A stretch of DNA of 19,410 nt. It comes from an uncultured Anaerotignum sp. (lineage in GTDB: Bacteria; Bacillota; Clostridia; Lachnospirales; Anaerotignaceae). The notes under the pieces are model-generated. The model was not told the origin of the DNA. It searched no databases and was given only the letters and a program-made list of their open reading frames with translations. Location: the NCBI GenBank assembly GCA_910578425.1, contig CAJTQX010000046.1:1-19410 (forward strand), in the 5' to 3' direction. Shown here in pieces: positions 1 through 6,871 of this stretch (positions are counted from its first letter, which is position 1; the number at the start of each line of letters is the position of its first letter). The translations under genes and the position numbers were made by a program.

Positions 1-2
1 GC

Positions 3-317
3 AACAGGTACAGGGAGCTGAAGTATTTTTGTCGGCAGTACAGGGAGAAGCAGAGACGGATGCAGGTCATTGCTGATATTATGACGCCTTTGCGGTATGG
101 CGATGCGGAATATTGGGAAATGCTGGCAAACGAGTTACAAATGATAGAGGCAGCGGCGATAGAGGCGGATGAGGAACTCGCGGGCTACATTATCAAAAAT
201 GCGGCGGACGGGACACCATATGAGTATCTGGGTGCACCATGCAGCAGATCAGCTTTTTTCAGGGCAAGAAAGAAATTTTTCTGGATACTCGACCGGAAAA
301 AGTGCGGTATTACATAA
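3..317 (+). CDS. 3' part of a small conserved phage protein, possible late-gene regulator
   Basis: The reading frame is open from the left edge (first full codon at base 3) to TAA at 315-317, so the start lies outside the window. An internal ATG at 60 could start an 85-residue protein, but the upstream codons read NRYRELKYFCRQYREKQRR and look coding, so I treat the gene as truncated by the window. The visible part is about 104 residues, basic at the N-terminal side, acidic and helical in the middle, and ends with a C-x-R-x-x-F-x-x-R-x-x-F-F pattern typical of small helix-turn-helix-like ends. Similar proteins (YRELKYFC... start, cysteine-arginine-phenylalanine end) commonly sit just before terminase genes in Clostridia prophages, where ArpU/RinA-type late activators are found. 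The regulator role is inferred from position; no DNA-binding motif is proven. Confidence 0.6.
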   Translation, partial: NRYRELKYFCRQYREKQRRMQVIADIMTPLRYGDAEYWEMLANELQMIEAAAIEADEELAGYIIKNAADGTPYEYLGAPCSRSAFFRARKKFFWILDRKKCGIT

Positions 318-334
318 AAGCAGAATACGATGAA

Positions 335-382
335 AAAGCCACAGAGATCTAAAAATAAGAGATTGCAGGGAGCTGTGGCTTT
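335..382 (+). terminator. Inverted repeat after the first gene, terminator-like
   Basis: AAAGCCACAG (335-344) and CTGTGGCTTT (373-382) form a perfect 10-bp inverted repeat with a 28-nt loop, 18 nt after the stop of the upstream gene. On the plus strand it is followed only by a loosely T-rich stretch (TTCTGTCTGTCT). On the minus strand the stem ends in five T. It may end the early/regulator transcript, so that late genes depend on the promoter just downstream. The large loop and weak T tract make this moderate. Confidence 0.45.
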
Positions 383-415
383 CTGTCTGTCTGGAGAACT
401 GCCATTCTATGAAAG

Positions 416-449
416 TTGGGACAAATGGGACATACTTTTATGCTATGCT
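416..449 (+). promoter_or_regulatory. Candidate late promoter with tandem TGGGACA operator
   Basis: TTGGGA (416-421) and TATGCT (439-444) are separated by 17 bp, a good sigma-A spacing; a second TATGCT overlaps at 444-449. TGGGACA occurs twice head to tail at 417-423 and 426-432 (9-bp period), covering the -35 and the spacer. The site lies between the possible regulator gene and the first packaging gene, where late promoters of Firmicute phages usually sit. The direct repeat is seen directly; activator binding is inferred. Confidence 0.5.
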
Positions 450-499
450 GAAACCAGAACATGAGACTGCGCGGGCAGACTTTCAGGGGATGTGGTGAT

Positions 500-1021
500 A
501 TGGCGGAGAAACGCGGAAGGAAAAGCAAATATGAAACACATGTGAAGCCGTACTTCGCGGAAATTCAGGAATGGTGCCGCACGATGACAGAAGTGCAGAT
601 TGCCCAAAAACTGGGCGTAGGCAAGAGCGCGTTTCATGAATATAAAACAAAATTTCCGGAGTTGGCGGAATGTCTAAAAAACGGACGAAAGCTCCTGGTT
701 GCAGACTTGAGAAGCGCGCTCATCAAAAAGGCGATTGGATATGATTATGCCGAAAAGAAGGTTATCACGGAGCGTGTCAAATGGCCGGAGGAATTATACA
801 AAGTCCTGCTGGAAGCTGGGCTGACACCGGAGCAGATCGAACGGGCTGACCTGATAAAAACGGAAGTCAGCCACAAGAAAATGGCTCCTGATGTAGCGGC
901 AATCAACCTTGCGCTAAAAAATTATGACCCTGAAAACTGGGCGAACGATCCGCAGGTTCTGGCATTGAAGAAACGGGAATTGGAGCTCAGGGAACGGCAG
1001 ACAGAAGAAAACAGTTGGTGA
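500..1021 (+). CDS. HTH small-terminase-like protein
   Basis: 173 residues. I chose ATG 500 over the in-frame ATG 461 because AGGGGA at 485-490 is well spaced from it and because 461 would leave almost no leader after the predicted promoter. The N-terminus is basic (MAEKRGRKSKY). A helix-turn-helix-like segment lies at about residues 29-50 (MTEVQIAQKLGVGKSAFHEY), followed by a helical body and a conserved-looking NYDPENW segment, then a charged amphipathic tail. Phage small terminase subunits recognise packaging-site DNA with such an HTH and recruit the large subunit. Its stop overlaps the next start (TGAATG). A second small-terminase-type gene of the P27 family lies directly before the large terminase, so this protein may instead be an accessory DNA-binding factor. 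Confidence 0.65.
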   Translation: MAEKRGRKSKYETHVKPYFAEIQEWCRTMTEVQIAQKLGVGKSAFHEYKTKFPELAECLKNGRKLLVADLRSALIKKAIGYDYAEKKVITERVKWPEELYKVLLEAGLTPEQIERADLIKTEVSHKKMAPDVAAINLALKNYDPENWANDPQVLALKKRELELRERQTEENSW

Positions 1022-1795
1022 ATGTTTATGGCGTATACACTAAAGAATTTTTATAAATCAAAGGAATGGGTGCGGCTGTTGGACGTTATTAGGGCGGAGC
1101 GGCTGACAGCAGATGGTGAGCTGGTATGCGCGCACTGCGGCAAGCCGATCGTCAGGAAATATGACTGCATCGGGCACCACACGATTAAGCTGACGGAGCG
1201 GAACGTCAACGATGCGGAAGTATCCCTGAACCCTGATTTGGTTGAGTTGGTTCACCACAGGTGTCACAACCGGATACACAACAAGCTGGGCAACCAGGAA
1301 CGGTATGTTTATCTTGTCTACGGTTCGCCGCTGAGCGGCAAAACCACATGGGTCAAAAGCGTGATGGATCCGGGGGACCTGGTGGTGGATATGGAAAATA
1401 TCTGGGAATGCGTCAGCGGGTGCGCGCGGTATGTGAAGCCGGACAGGCTGAGAGCAAACGTGTTTGCCATTCGTGACCTTCTTCTGGAGCAGGTAAAAAC
1501 ACGCACAGGGAAGTGGAACAATGCCTATGTAATCGGCGGCTATCCGTTAATCGGGGAAAGAGAGAGATTAACAAATATGCTGGGCGCAAGGGAGATTTTC
1601 ATAGAATGCGGAAAAGAGGAATGCCTTGCCCGTTTGGAGGGTGACAGCGGCGGAAGGGATAAAGGTGAATGGCGGAAATACATAGAGGATTGGTGGAGAT
1701 TGTATGCCGCCGACACTCCCCCCCACCTGAGCCGGAACAGGAGACCGAGGGAACTGTTGGAGGGGACTTATTTTCCGCAGAAAAGGGAAAAATGA
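1022..1795 (+). CDS. HNH endonuclease fused to a P-loop kinase-like domain
   Basis: 257 residues, coupled to the previous stop by TGAATG; a second ATG at 1028 is also possible, and neither has a strong ribosome site. Residues 10-90 are an HNH nuclease: zinc-type cysteines C36 and C39 (CAHCG), the catalytic HH at 52-53, and HHRCHNRIH at 78-86. Residues 97-230 form a second domain with a Walker A loop at 101-109 (GSPLSGKTT), an aspartate-bearing strand VVDME near 121-125 and a conserved IGGYP strand, resembling polynucleotide-kinase or zeta-toxin-like P-loop enzymes. HNH proteins near terminases help cut packaging DNA in cos-type phages such as HK97. A kinase partner suggests DNA-end processing, which is inference. 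The last 25 residues after a C7 run at 1718-1724 are basic and atypical; the -1 frame gives an acidic, proline-rich tail. Confidence 0.8.
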   Translation: MFMAYTLKNFYKSKEWVRLLDVIRAERLTADGELVCAHCGKPIVRKYDCIGHHTIKLTERNVNDAEVSLNPDLVELVHHRCHNRIHNKLGNQERYVYLVYGSPLSGKTTWVKSVMDPGDLVVDMENIWECVSGCARYVKPDRLRANVFAIRDLLLEQVKTRTGKWNNAYVIGGYPLIGERERLTNMLGAREIFIECGKEECLARLEGDSGGRDKGEWRKYIEDWWRLYAADTPPHLSRNRRPRELLEGTYFPQKREK

Positions 1796-1827
1796 GATTT
1801 TCCGGTTTGAAAATTCGGGAAATTTGA
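1718..1827 (+). other. C7 run and alternative -1 frame tail of the HNH/P-loop gene
   Basis: Seven C (1718-1724) lie at codons for Pro-Pro-His. Reading one base back after the run gives PPPPEPEQETEGTVGGDLF and stays open to TGA 1825-1827, ending just before the ribosome site of the next gene. The annotated frame instead gives HLSRNRRPRELLEG and stops at 1795. The acidic, Pro/Glu-rich tail is more like a normal flexible phage-protein end. This fits a one-base indel (natural or from sequencing) or ribosomal slippage on the C run; the sequence cannot tell which. Confidence 0.4.
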
Positions 1828-1845
1828 AAAAGCAGGTGAAAGAGG

Positions 1846-2652
1846 TTGAAAAATACACTGTTTATTGATGCTTTGGACAGTTCCAGGTGCGACTTGCTGA
1901 GCAATGTAGACGATGGCACGAACAGAATTATACTCGAAATAAAAGCGGATGTTTTACAGAATCCCGTTTTGACTTTGGGCGGGAGGGACATTGCAGTAAA
2001 TGCCAGTAATTTTGTTTATGAAATCTCGAAAAATATGCTCGTTCAGGGAGGGAGCCTTGTATTCAGCATAAATGATGACAGGCATGCAGGAGAGCCGTTT
2101 ACAGTTGAAATTCCGGATAAAGTAAGCGGAAACTGGATATTGCGCCAGATAAGCGGGTTTCAATACGAAATTTCGGAAGACAGAACGGTTCCGATTTCTG
2201 CTGTATCTGTGCGGGTTGGGGCAACAGTAACAGGCGCGCCGGGGACGGATGCGAATGTAACAAACGGCGGTACGGATGAAAACGTTGTATTGAATTTTAC
2301 GATTCCGCGCGGAGAGCGGGGTCCTCAGGGAGAAAAAGGCAGCACTGGCGATGCTGGTCCAATGGGTCCACAAGGACCGGCAGGAGCACAGGGTCCGGAA
2401 GGGCCGAAAGGTGACACTGGTCTACAAGGTGTGCAAGGACCGAAGGGCGATAAAGGAGAGCGGGGTCCTCAGGGAGAAAAAGGCAGCACTGGCGACGCTG
2501 GTCCAATGGGTCCACAAGGTCCGGAAGGACCAGCGGGTCCACAGGGACCGGAAGGGCCAAAGGGGGAATCGGGGTCGCCCGGGGTAACGATGGATGAGGT
2601 AAATGCGGCGATTCGGGCGGCGGTTCTGGACAGCTGGGAGGGGATGTATTGA
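1846..2652 (+). CDS. Collagen-like phage fibre protein
   Basis: 268 residues, starting with TTG 1846; AGGTGA at 1834-1839 has good spacing. Residues 1-115 are a beta-rich head that resembles N-terminal attachment domains of baseplate or fibre proteins. Residues 118-155 carry the familiar fibre motif ending in VVLNFTIPRG. Residues 156-245 are 30 uninterrupted Gly-X-Y triplets, rich in GPQ, GPE, GPK and GEK, which should form a collagen-type triple helix. Residues 246-268 form a short helical cap. The stop overlaps the next TTG start (TTGA), so the two fibre-type genes are translationally coupled and probably work together as a trimer. The position, between packaging genes rather than with the tail-tip genes, is unusual and allows a head-fibre or moron role. 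No signal peptide is visible. Confidence 0.85.
   Translation: MKNTLFIDALDSSRCDLLSNVDDGTNRIILEIKADVLQNPVLTLGGRDIAVNASNFVYEISKNMLVQGGSLVFSINDDRHAGEPFTVEIPDKVSGNWILRQISGFQYEISEDRTVPISAVSVRVGATVTGAPGTDANVTNGGTDENVVLNFTIPRGERGPQGEKGSTGDAGPMGPQGPAGAQGPEGPKGDTGLQGVQGPKGDKGERGPQGEKGSTGDAGPMGPQGPEGPAGPQGPEGPKGESGSPGVTMDEVNAAIRAAVLDSWEGMY
2311..2583 (+). repeat. Collagen-like Gly-X-Y tract with a 65-bp direct repeat
   Basis: Coding repeat of 9-bp units giving about 30 Gly-X-Y triplets. At DNA level, bases 2311-2375 and 2455-2519 are 65-bp direct copies differing at one base (T2352 versus C2496), offset by 144 bp (48 codons). This points to recent internal duplication, so triplet number is likely to vary between relatives. 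Confidence 0.9.
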
Positions 2653-3569
2653 GTTTTCAGGAAGAAAAGCTGAAGGAGATTGCTGACGCGATTCGGGAAA
2701 AAGACGGTACAACAGCCTTAATTTTGGCAGACGATTTTCCGGCGCGGATACGGGCGATTCCTTCGGGCGGCGGCTCTGATTTTGCTGTGCCGCTGGCAGT
2801 AACTACAGACGCAGGGGCATTGATTACTGCGGTAAATGGGGAGATTACGGTCAGCGGGACGGCAGGAGAGGACGGGACTGCGGTACTGATTTTGACTGCG
2901 CCAGGGGAATGGACGGTTATGGCATCGCTGGATGGAAAGGAGAAAACGGCAGGCGTTACAGTCAAAGACGGTTATGAGGTCAAAATAAAACTGAGTTCAA
3001 GACTTCCGGATGGGTATACGGAGGTAGAATATATTCAATCGAATAATCTTTGTCAGATTGACACTAATTACAAAGTAGTTTTCAATAAAACAAGAATTGT
3101 AATGGATATAGAACAAATAGGGGAACAGTCTTCGTCAGCATTTATTTTTCAGGCGGCAGCGTCAGGTTCCTATCAATGCTATATAGGCAGGTCTTCTGAT
3201 ACACGATGGTTCTATAAGTTTGGAACCAGTGCTTCCGTATATATGGATCTGGATATTGTTGATAAGAGAGTCATTATTGATTGTGATTTTACAAAAAGCA
3301 CCCTTTTTATCGATGGTCACAATTATTCAATCTATAAAGGCTCTCAGACGACCGGTATATTTTCATGGTTCAGACGGTCTCCGGGTACTTATTCACCATC
3401 GATGCTGGCTAAAATGTATTCAGCCCAAATATATGATGTCGGCGTGCTTTTGTTTGACTTTGTTCCATGTATCAATCCTGGCGGAGCAGTCGGTTTGTAT
3501 GAGTTGGTCAATGGCAAATTTTACACTGACGCCGGCCAAGGCACACTTACGGCCGGTCCGGCTGTATGA
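2649..3569 (+). CDS. Fibre/adhesin protein with Ig-like and ConA/LamG-like lectin domains
   Basis: 306 residues, starting with TTG 2649 inside the stop of the collagen-like gene (TTGA), with GGGAGGGG just upstream. Residues 1-37 are a helical piece (EKLKEIADAIREK...FPARIRAI) seen in many Clostridia phage tail proteins. Residues 47-113 look like an Ig-like beta-sandwich ending in VTVKDGYEVKI. Residues 118-306, from LPDGYTEVEYIQ to LTAGPAV, match the ConA/LamG-like jelly-roll module common on gut phage structural proteins, with DFVPCINPGGAVGLYELVNG near the end. Such domains bind glycans. Base composition falls sharply at the lectin domain (23% G+C at 3061-3120 against 55% at 2881-2940, counted by eye), so this module was probably acquired separately. 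Ligand and virion location are unknown. Confidence 0.75.
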   Translation: MSFQEEKLKEIADAIREKDGTTALILADDFPARIRAIPSGGGSDFAVPLAVTTDAGALITAVNGEITVSGTAGEDGTAVLILTAPGEWTVMASLDGKEKTAGVTVKDGYEVKIKLSSRLPDGYTEVEYIQSNNLCQIDTNYKVVFNKTRIVMDIEQIGEQSSSAFIFQAAASGSYQCYIGRSSDTRWFYKFGTSASVYMDLDIVDKRVIIDCDFTKSTLFIDGHNYSIYKGSQTTGIFSWFRRSPGTYSPSMLAKMYSAQIYDVGVLLFDFVPCINPGGAVGLYELVNGKFYTDAGQGTLTAGPAV

Positions 3570-3591
3570 GGGTAAGAAAGGAATTAGTCAG

Positions 3592-3906
3592 ATGGAACGA
3601 CGCGAAAAGCTAATGGAATACCTTTGCCAAAGTGACGAAGACGGGCAGCTTCTTCCGCCCCTTATAGACGAACTGCTTTTTTTGGAAAACCGGCTGACAG
3701 AACTGAAAAAACTGCCGTTTCTTAAAATTCACCCGAGTAATCCGGCGTTGCAGAAATCCACGCCTGCCGCGAAGCAGTACAGGGAGCTTTTGCAGCAATA
3801 TACGAACATTGTCAAGGTGCTGGGCAGGCGCAGGGAGGATGAAGACGGGAACGGGGAAAGCCCGCTGCGGGCGTGGATAAAAAATCATGCGGATAAAGGA
3901 ATGTAA
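3592..3906 (+). CDS. terS: P27-type terminase small subunit
   Basis: 104 residues. The frame is open further upstream, but ATG 3592 follows an AAAGGA ribosome site at 3577-3582 and gives a normal family length. The protein is helical and charged: an N-terminal helix, a leucine-rich helix at about 22-40, then KQYRELLQQYTNIVKVLGRR at 61-80, an acidic linker and SPLRAWIKN at 90-98. The YxxLLxxYTNIVKxL plus SPLRxWxKN layout is typical of P27-family small terminases, which lie immediately before the large subunit in HK97-like Firmicute phages. It overlaps the large terminase by 20 bp. With the HTH protein at 500-1021 it makes two small-terminase candidates in one phage. Confidence 0.75.
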   Translation: MERREKLMEYLCQSDEDGQLLPPLIDELLFLENRLTELKKLPFLKIHPSNPALQKSTPAAKQYRELLQQYTNIVKVLGRRREDEDGNGESPLRAWIKNHADKGM

Positions 3907-5602
3907 CACATGGACAGCGGACAACTCTTTCCTGCTGGAATACAAAGCGCGGATTGAAACGGGGGAAATCATCGTTGGGCAGGAGCTCTGGCAGGAGCTG
4001 GAAAATCTTGCGGAGGATTTCCGAAACGACAGATATTTTTATAATACGGACGCCGCAAGGATGCGGCTGGGCTTTATGGAGAACTGTGTGCGGCTGACGA
4101 AATCGCCGTATTACAACAGGCCGATGCGGCTGATGCTCTGGCAGAAGGCATGGATTGAAGCACTTTACAGCTTCAAAATGGCGGAAACGGGACGGGACAG
4201 GTTCAAGAAAACAATCCTCCTGATCGCGCGGAAGAACACCAAAAGCGAAACGTCCTCAGGGCTTGCACTTGCAGAGTTTATCGTCGGAAATGAGGGCGCG
4301 GATATCTGCTGTTCCTCCAATGACGATACGCAGAGCAGTCTTGTATACGATGCAATCGACACCATGAGGCAGTTGATTGACCCTGATGACCTGGATACAA
4401 AGCGCAACCAGCGTTTTATACTGAACAGGGCAACGAATACGAAGATATTCAAGATGAGCGACAGGACGCGGAACAAGGAGGGGCGCAATATTGACTTTGC
4501 CATTGTGGACGAAACCCACGAAATGAAAGGGAATGTCATTGGCAAATCTATTGAGCAGTCGCAATCCCTGAAGGAGAGCCCGAAATTTATCAACATTACC
4601 ACAGAAGGGTTTGTGATAGACGGGTATCTGGATGAAGAACTGAAAAAAGCGCGGGCGGTTATCAGCAGGGAGGATGACGGCCCTGCCGCAGAACGGCTCC
4701 TGCCGTGGCTCTACACACAGGACAGCGAGCTGGAGGTCTGGCAGGGGAACAGGGAGAACAGGTTCTGGATGAAAAGCAACCCTACTCTGGGGCATATCAA
4801 GAAATGGGAATATCTGGAGGAACAGGTTGACGCCGCCAGAAAAAGCAAGGCGGACCGCATTTTTGTACTGGCGAAGGATTTCAACATCAAACAGAACGGC
4901 TCTGCGGCGTGGCTGGGTATTGAGGATTATGATTATGAGGCAGTTTATGACTTGGAAGATTTCAGGGGATGCGTATGCCTGGGGGCGGTCGACCTTGCGG
5001 AAACCACAGACCTGAACGCTGCAAAAATACTGATGATGAAGCCTGATGACCCGAAAAAGTATGTTTACCAGCATTATTTTATACCGGAAAGCAAGCTGAC
5101 GGAATCGGACGATAAAAACGCCGGCGCGAAATATGAAGAATGGGCGCGGGCGGGGCTGCTGACGGTCTGCGAGGGCAACGATGTGGATTTATCCATCGTG
5201 GCGGACTGGTTTTACAGGCTCTATACGGAGTACGGCATAAAGCTCTGGAAATGCGGTTACGACCAGAAATTTGCCAGGGAATGGATCAGCCAGATGGAGT
5301 TTTACGGCTGGCAGAAAGCGAACGATGACCTTGTGCTGATATTGCAGAACAGAGCAACGCTGAGCAATGCAATGAAACTCTGTGAAGCGGATTTGAAGCA
5401 CAGGCTTGTCAATTACAACCGGAACCCCATTGACAAATGGTGTCTGGGAAATGCTGGGATTGAGGTGGACGCGCTGGGGCAGTGCATGGCGGTCAAGATG
5501 GAAACGCGGAAAAGGATTGACGGGGCGGTCACGCTGATTATCCTGTATGAAATGTACCGCAGATACCGGACAGAGTTTAAGCAGATAGTGGAAAGGGGGT
5601 GA
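3887..5602 (+). CDS. terL: Terminase large subunit
   Basis: 571 residues, a normal length. It is the ATP-driven motor that pumps DNA into the prohead and the nuclease that cuts the concatemer. The ATPase domain has a variant Walker A ARKNTKS at 114-120, as usual for the Terminase_1 family, and a Walker B FAIVDE with D208-E209. The RNase H-like nuclease domain shows acidic residues in expected places: D369 (GAVDLAETTD), D459 (CGYDQKF) and D545 (RIDGAVTL). ATG 3887 overlaps the small-subunit gene by 20 bp, and no strong independent ribosome site is visible, so coupling is likely. The portal starts four bases after the stop. Confidence 0.95.
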   Translation: MRIKECNTWTADNSFLLEYKARIETGEIIVGQELWQELENLAEDFRNDRYFYNTDAARMRLGFMENCVRLTKSPYYNRPMRLMLWQKAWIEALYSFKMAETGRDRFKKTILLIARKNTKSETSSGLALAEFIVGNEGADICCSSNDDTQSSLVYDAIDTMRQLIDPDDLDTKRNQRFILNRATNTKIFKMSDRTRNKEGRNIDFAIVDETHEMKGNVIGKSIEQSQSLKESPKFINITTEGFVIDGYLDEELKKARAVISREDDGPAAERLLPWLYTQDSELEVWQGNRENRFWMKSNPTLGHIKKWEYLEEQVDAARKSKADRIFVLAKDFNIKQNGSAAWLGIEDYDYEAVYDLEDFRGCVCLGAVDLAETTDLNAAKILMMKPDDPKKYVYQHYFIPESKLTESDDKNAGAKYEEWARAGLLTVCEGNDVDLSIVADWFYRLYTEYGIKLWKCGYDQKFAREWISQMEFYGWQKANDDLVLILQNRATLSNAMKLCEADLKHRLVNYNRNPIDKWCLGNAGIEVDALGQCMAVKMETRKRIDGAVTLIILYEMYRRYRTEFKQIVERG

Positions 5603-5606
5603 CAGC

Positions 5607-6866
5607 TTGGGCTGGTTGGACGGGATATGGAAAAAGCTGAACAGGAACACCGCATATGCGCAGATGCTGAACGGTTATACACCGGTTTTTTCACAGTTTG
5701 GGAATAACATATTCGCCAGTGACGTTGTACAGCAGGCGATCAGCTGCATTGTGACGGAGATGAAAAAGCTGAATCCGCAGCATGTGCGGGAAAACGGCGG
5801 GGACGCTGTGCCGGTGAACGGGGACAGGCAGAAGGTACTGCTGAATCCTAATCCGCTGATGACAAAAAGCGATTTTCTGGAAAAAATCACATGGTCGCTG
5901 ATGCTCCACTATAATGCCTTCGTCATTCCGGTTTATGATGTCTGGCGCGATGAAGCGGGGCGGGAACAGAGGAATTACCGCGCGCTTTACCCTGTGCAGC
6001 CTGCATCGGTGGAATTTATGGAGGATGCGGCGGGAAAGCTGTTTGTGAAGCTGCGCTTTGCGAATACATACGAAACGACACTGCCGTATGACGATGTGAT
6101 ACACCTGAAATACCGCTTTTCGGTCAATGAATTTATGGGAGGGAATGAGAACGGCATGCCGGATTACGGCGCGCTGCTCAAAACATTGCAGGTCAACGAG
6201 GACTTAATGACGGGCGTGGGCGCGGCGATGAAATCCAGCTTTTCCATTAACGGCGTTGTGAAATACAACACACTGATGGATGACGGGAAAACCGAAACTG
6301 CATTGAAGGATTTGGAAAGTAAACTATTGCAGAACAGGAGCGGATTCCTGCCACTGGATTTGAAAGCGGATTTCATCCCCATTAAGAAAGAGGTCAGAAT
6401 GGTGGACGCGGATACGCTGAAATTCCTGGACGAAAAGATATTAAGGCATTTCGGCGTGCCGCTGGTGATATTGACGGGGGACTACACGCCCGCGCAGTAT
6501 GAGGCGTTTTACCAGAAAACGCTGGAACCCATCATCATCGCGTGGTCGGACGAATTTTCAAGGGTGCTGTTTTCGGAGCGGGAAAGAGCTTTCGGCAACA
6601 GGATACGCTTTTATCCGAAGGATTTGATATTCATGAGCGTTGACCAGACGCTGGAAATGGTGCGGCTTTTGGGCGACAGCGGTTCTCTGTATGAAAATGA
6701 AAAGCGGGTAGCGTTTGGTTTGCGTCCATTGCCGGAACTGGAGGGCGTGCGGATGCAGTCGCTGAATTATGTCAATGTGGAAATCGCGGCGAAGTACCAG
6801 ATTGGCAGGCAGCAGGAAGCCGCGCCCGGCAGTACGGGCGGCGGAACAGGAAGGCAGAGGGGGTGA
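5607..6866 (+). CDS. HK97-family portal protein
   Basis: 419 residues, starting with TTG 5607 behind GAAAGGGGGTGA, which also contains the large-terminase stop. The portal is a dodecameric ring at one capsid vertex through which DNA passes. The order terminase, portal, protease, capsid is diagnostic. The N-terminus has ASDVVQQAISCIVTEMKKLN, and the C-terminal part carries NEKRVAFGLRPLPELEG at about 370-386, the conserved N-E-x-R-x-x-x-G-L-x-P pattern of the family. The last 20 or so residues are Gly/Gln rich and probably flexible. No sign of damage. Confidence 0.93.
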   Translation: MGWLDGIWKKLNRNTAYAQMLNGYTPVFSQFGNNIFASDVVQQAISCIVTEMKKLNPQHVRENGGDAVPVNGDRQKVLLNPNPLMTKSDFLEKITWSLMLHYNAFVIPVYDVWRDEAGREQRNYRALYPVQPASVEFMEDAAGKLFVKLRFANTYETTLPYDDVIHLKYRFSVNEFMGGNENGMPDYGALLKTLQVNEDLMTGVGAAMKSSFSINGVVKYNTLMDDGKTETALKDLESKLLQNRSGFLPLDLKADFIPIKKEVRMVDADTLKFLDEKILRHFGVPLVILTGDYTPAQYEAFYQKTLEPIIIAWSDEFSRVLFSERERAFGNRIRFYPKDLIFMSVDQTLEMVRLLGDSGSLYENEKRVAFGLRPLPELEGVRMQSLNYVNVEIAAKYQIGRQQEAAPGSTGGGTGRQRG

Positions 6867-6871
6867 AGCAA

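Noticed and set aside
2297..2712. Pro/Leu/Arg-rich frames on both strands in the collagen tract
   Set aside because: These are other-frame readings of Gly-X-Y repeats and carry no start signals.
3220..3591. Long upstream extension of the P27 small terminase frame
   Set aside because: It overlaps the lectin gene fully, reads as noise, and a proper ribosome site precedes ATG 3592.
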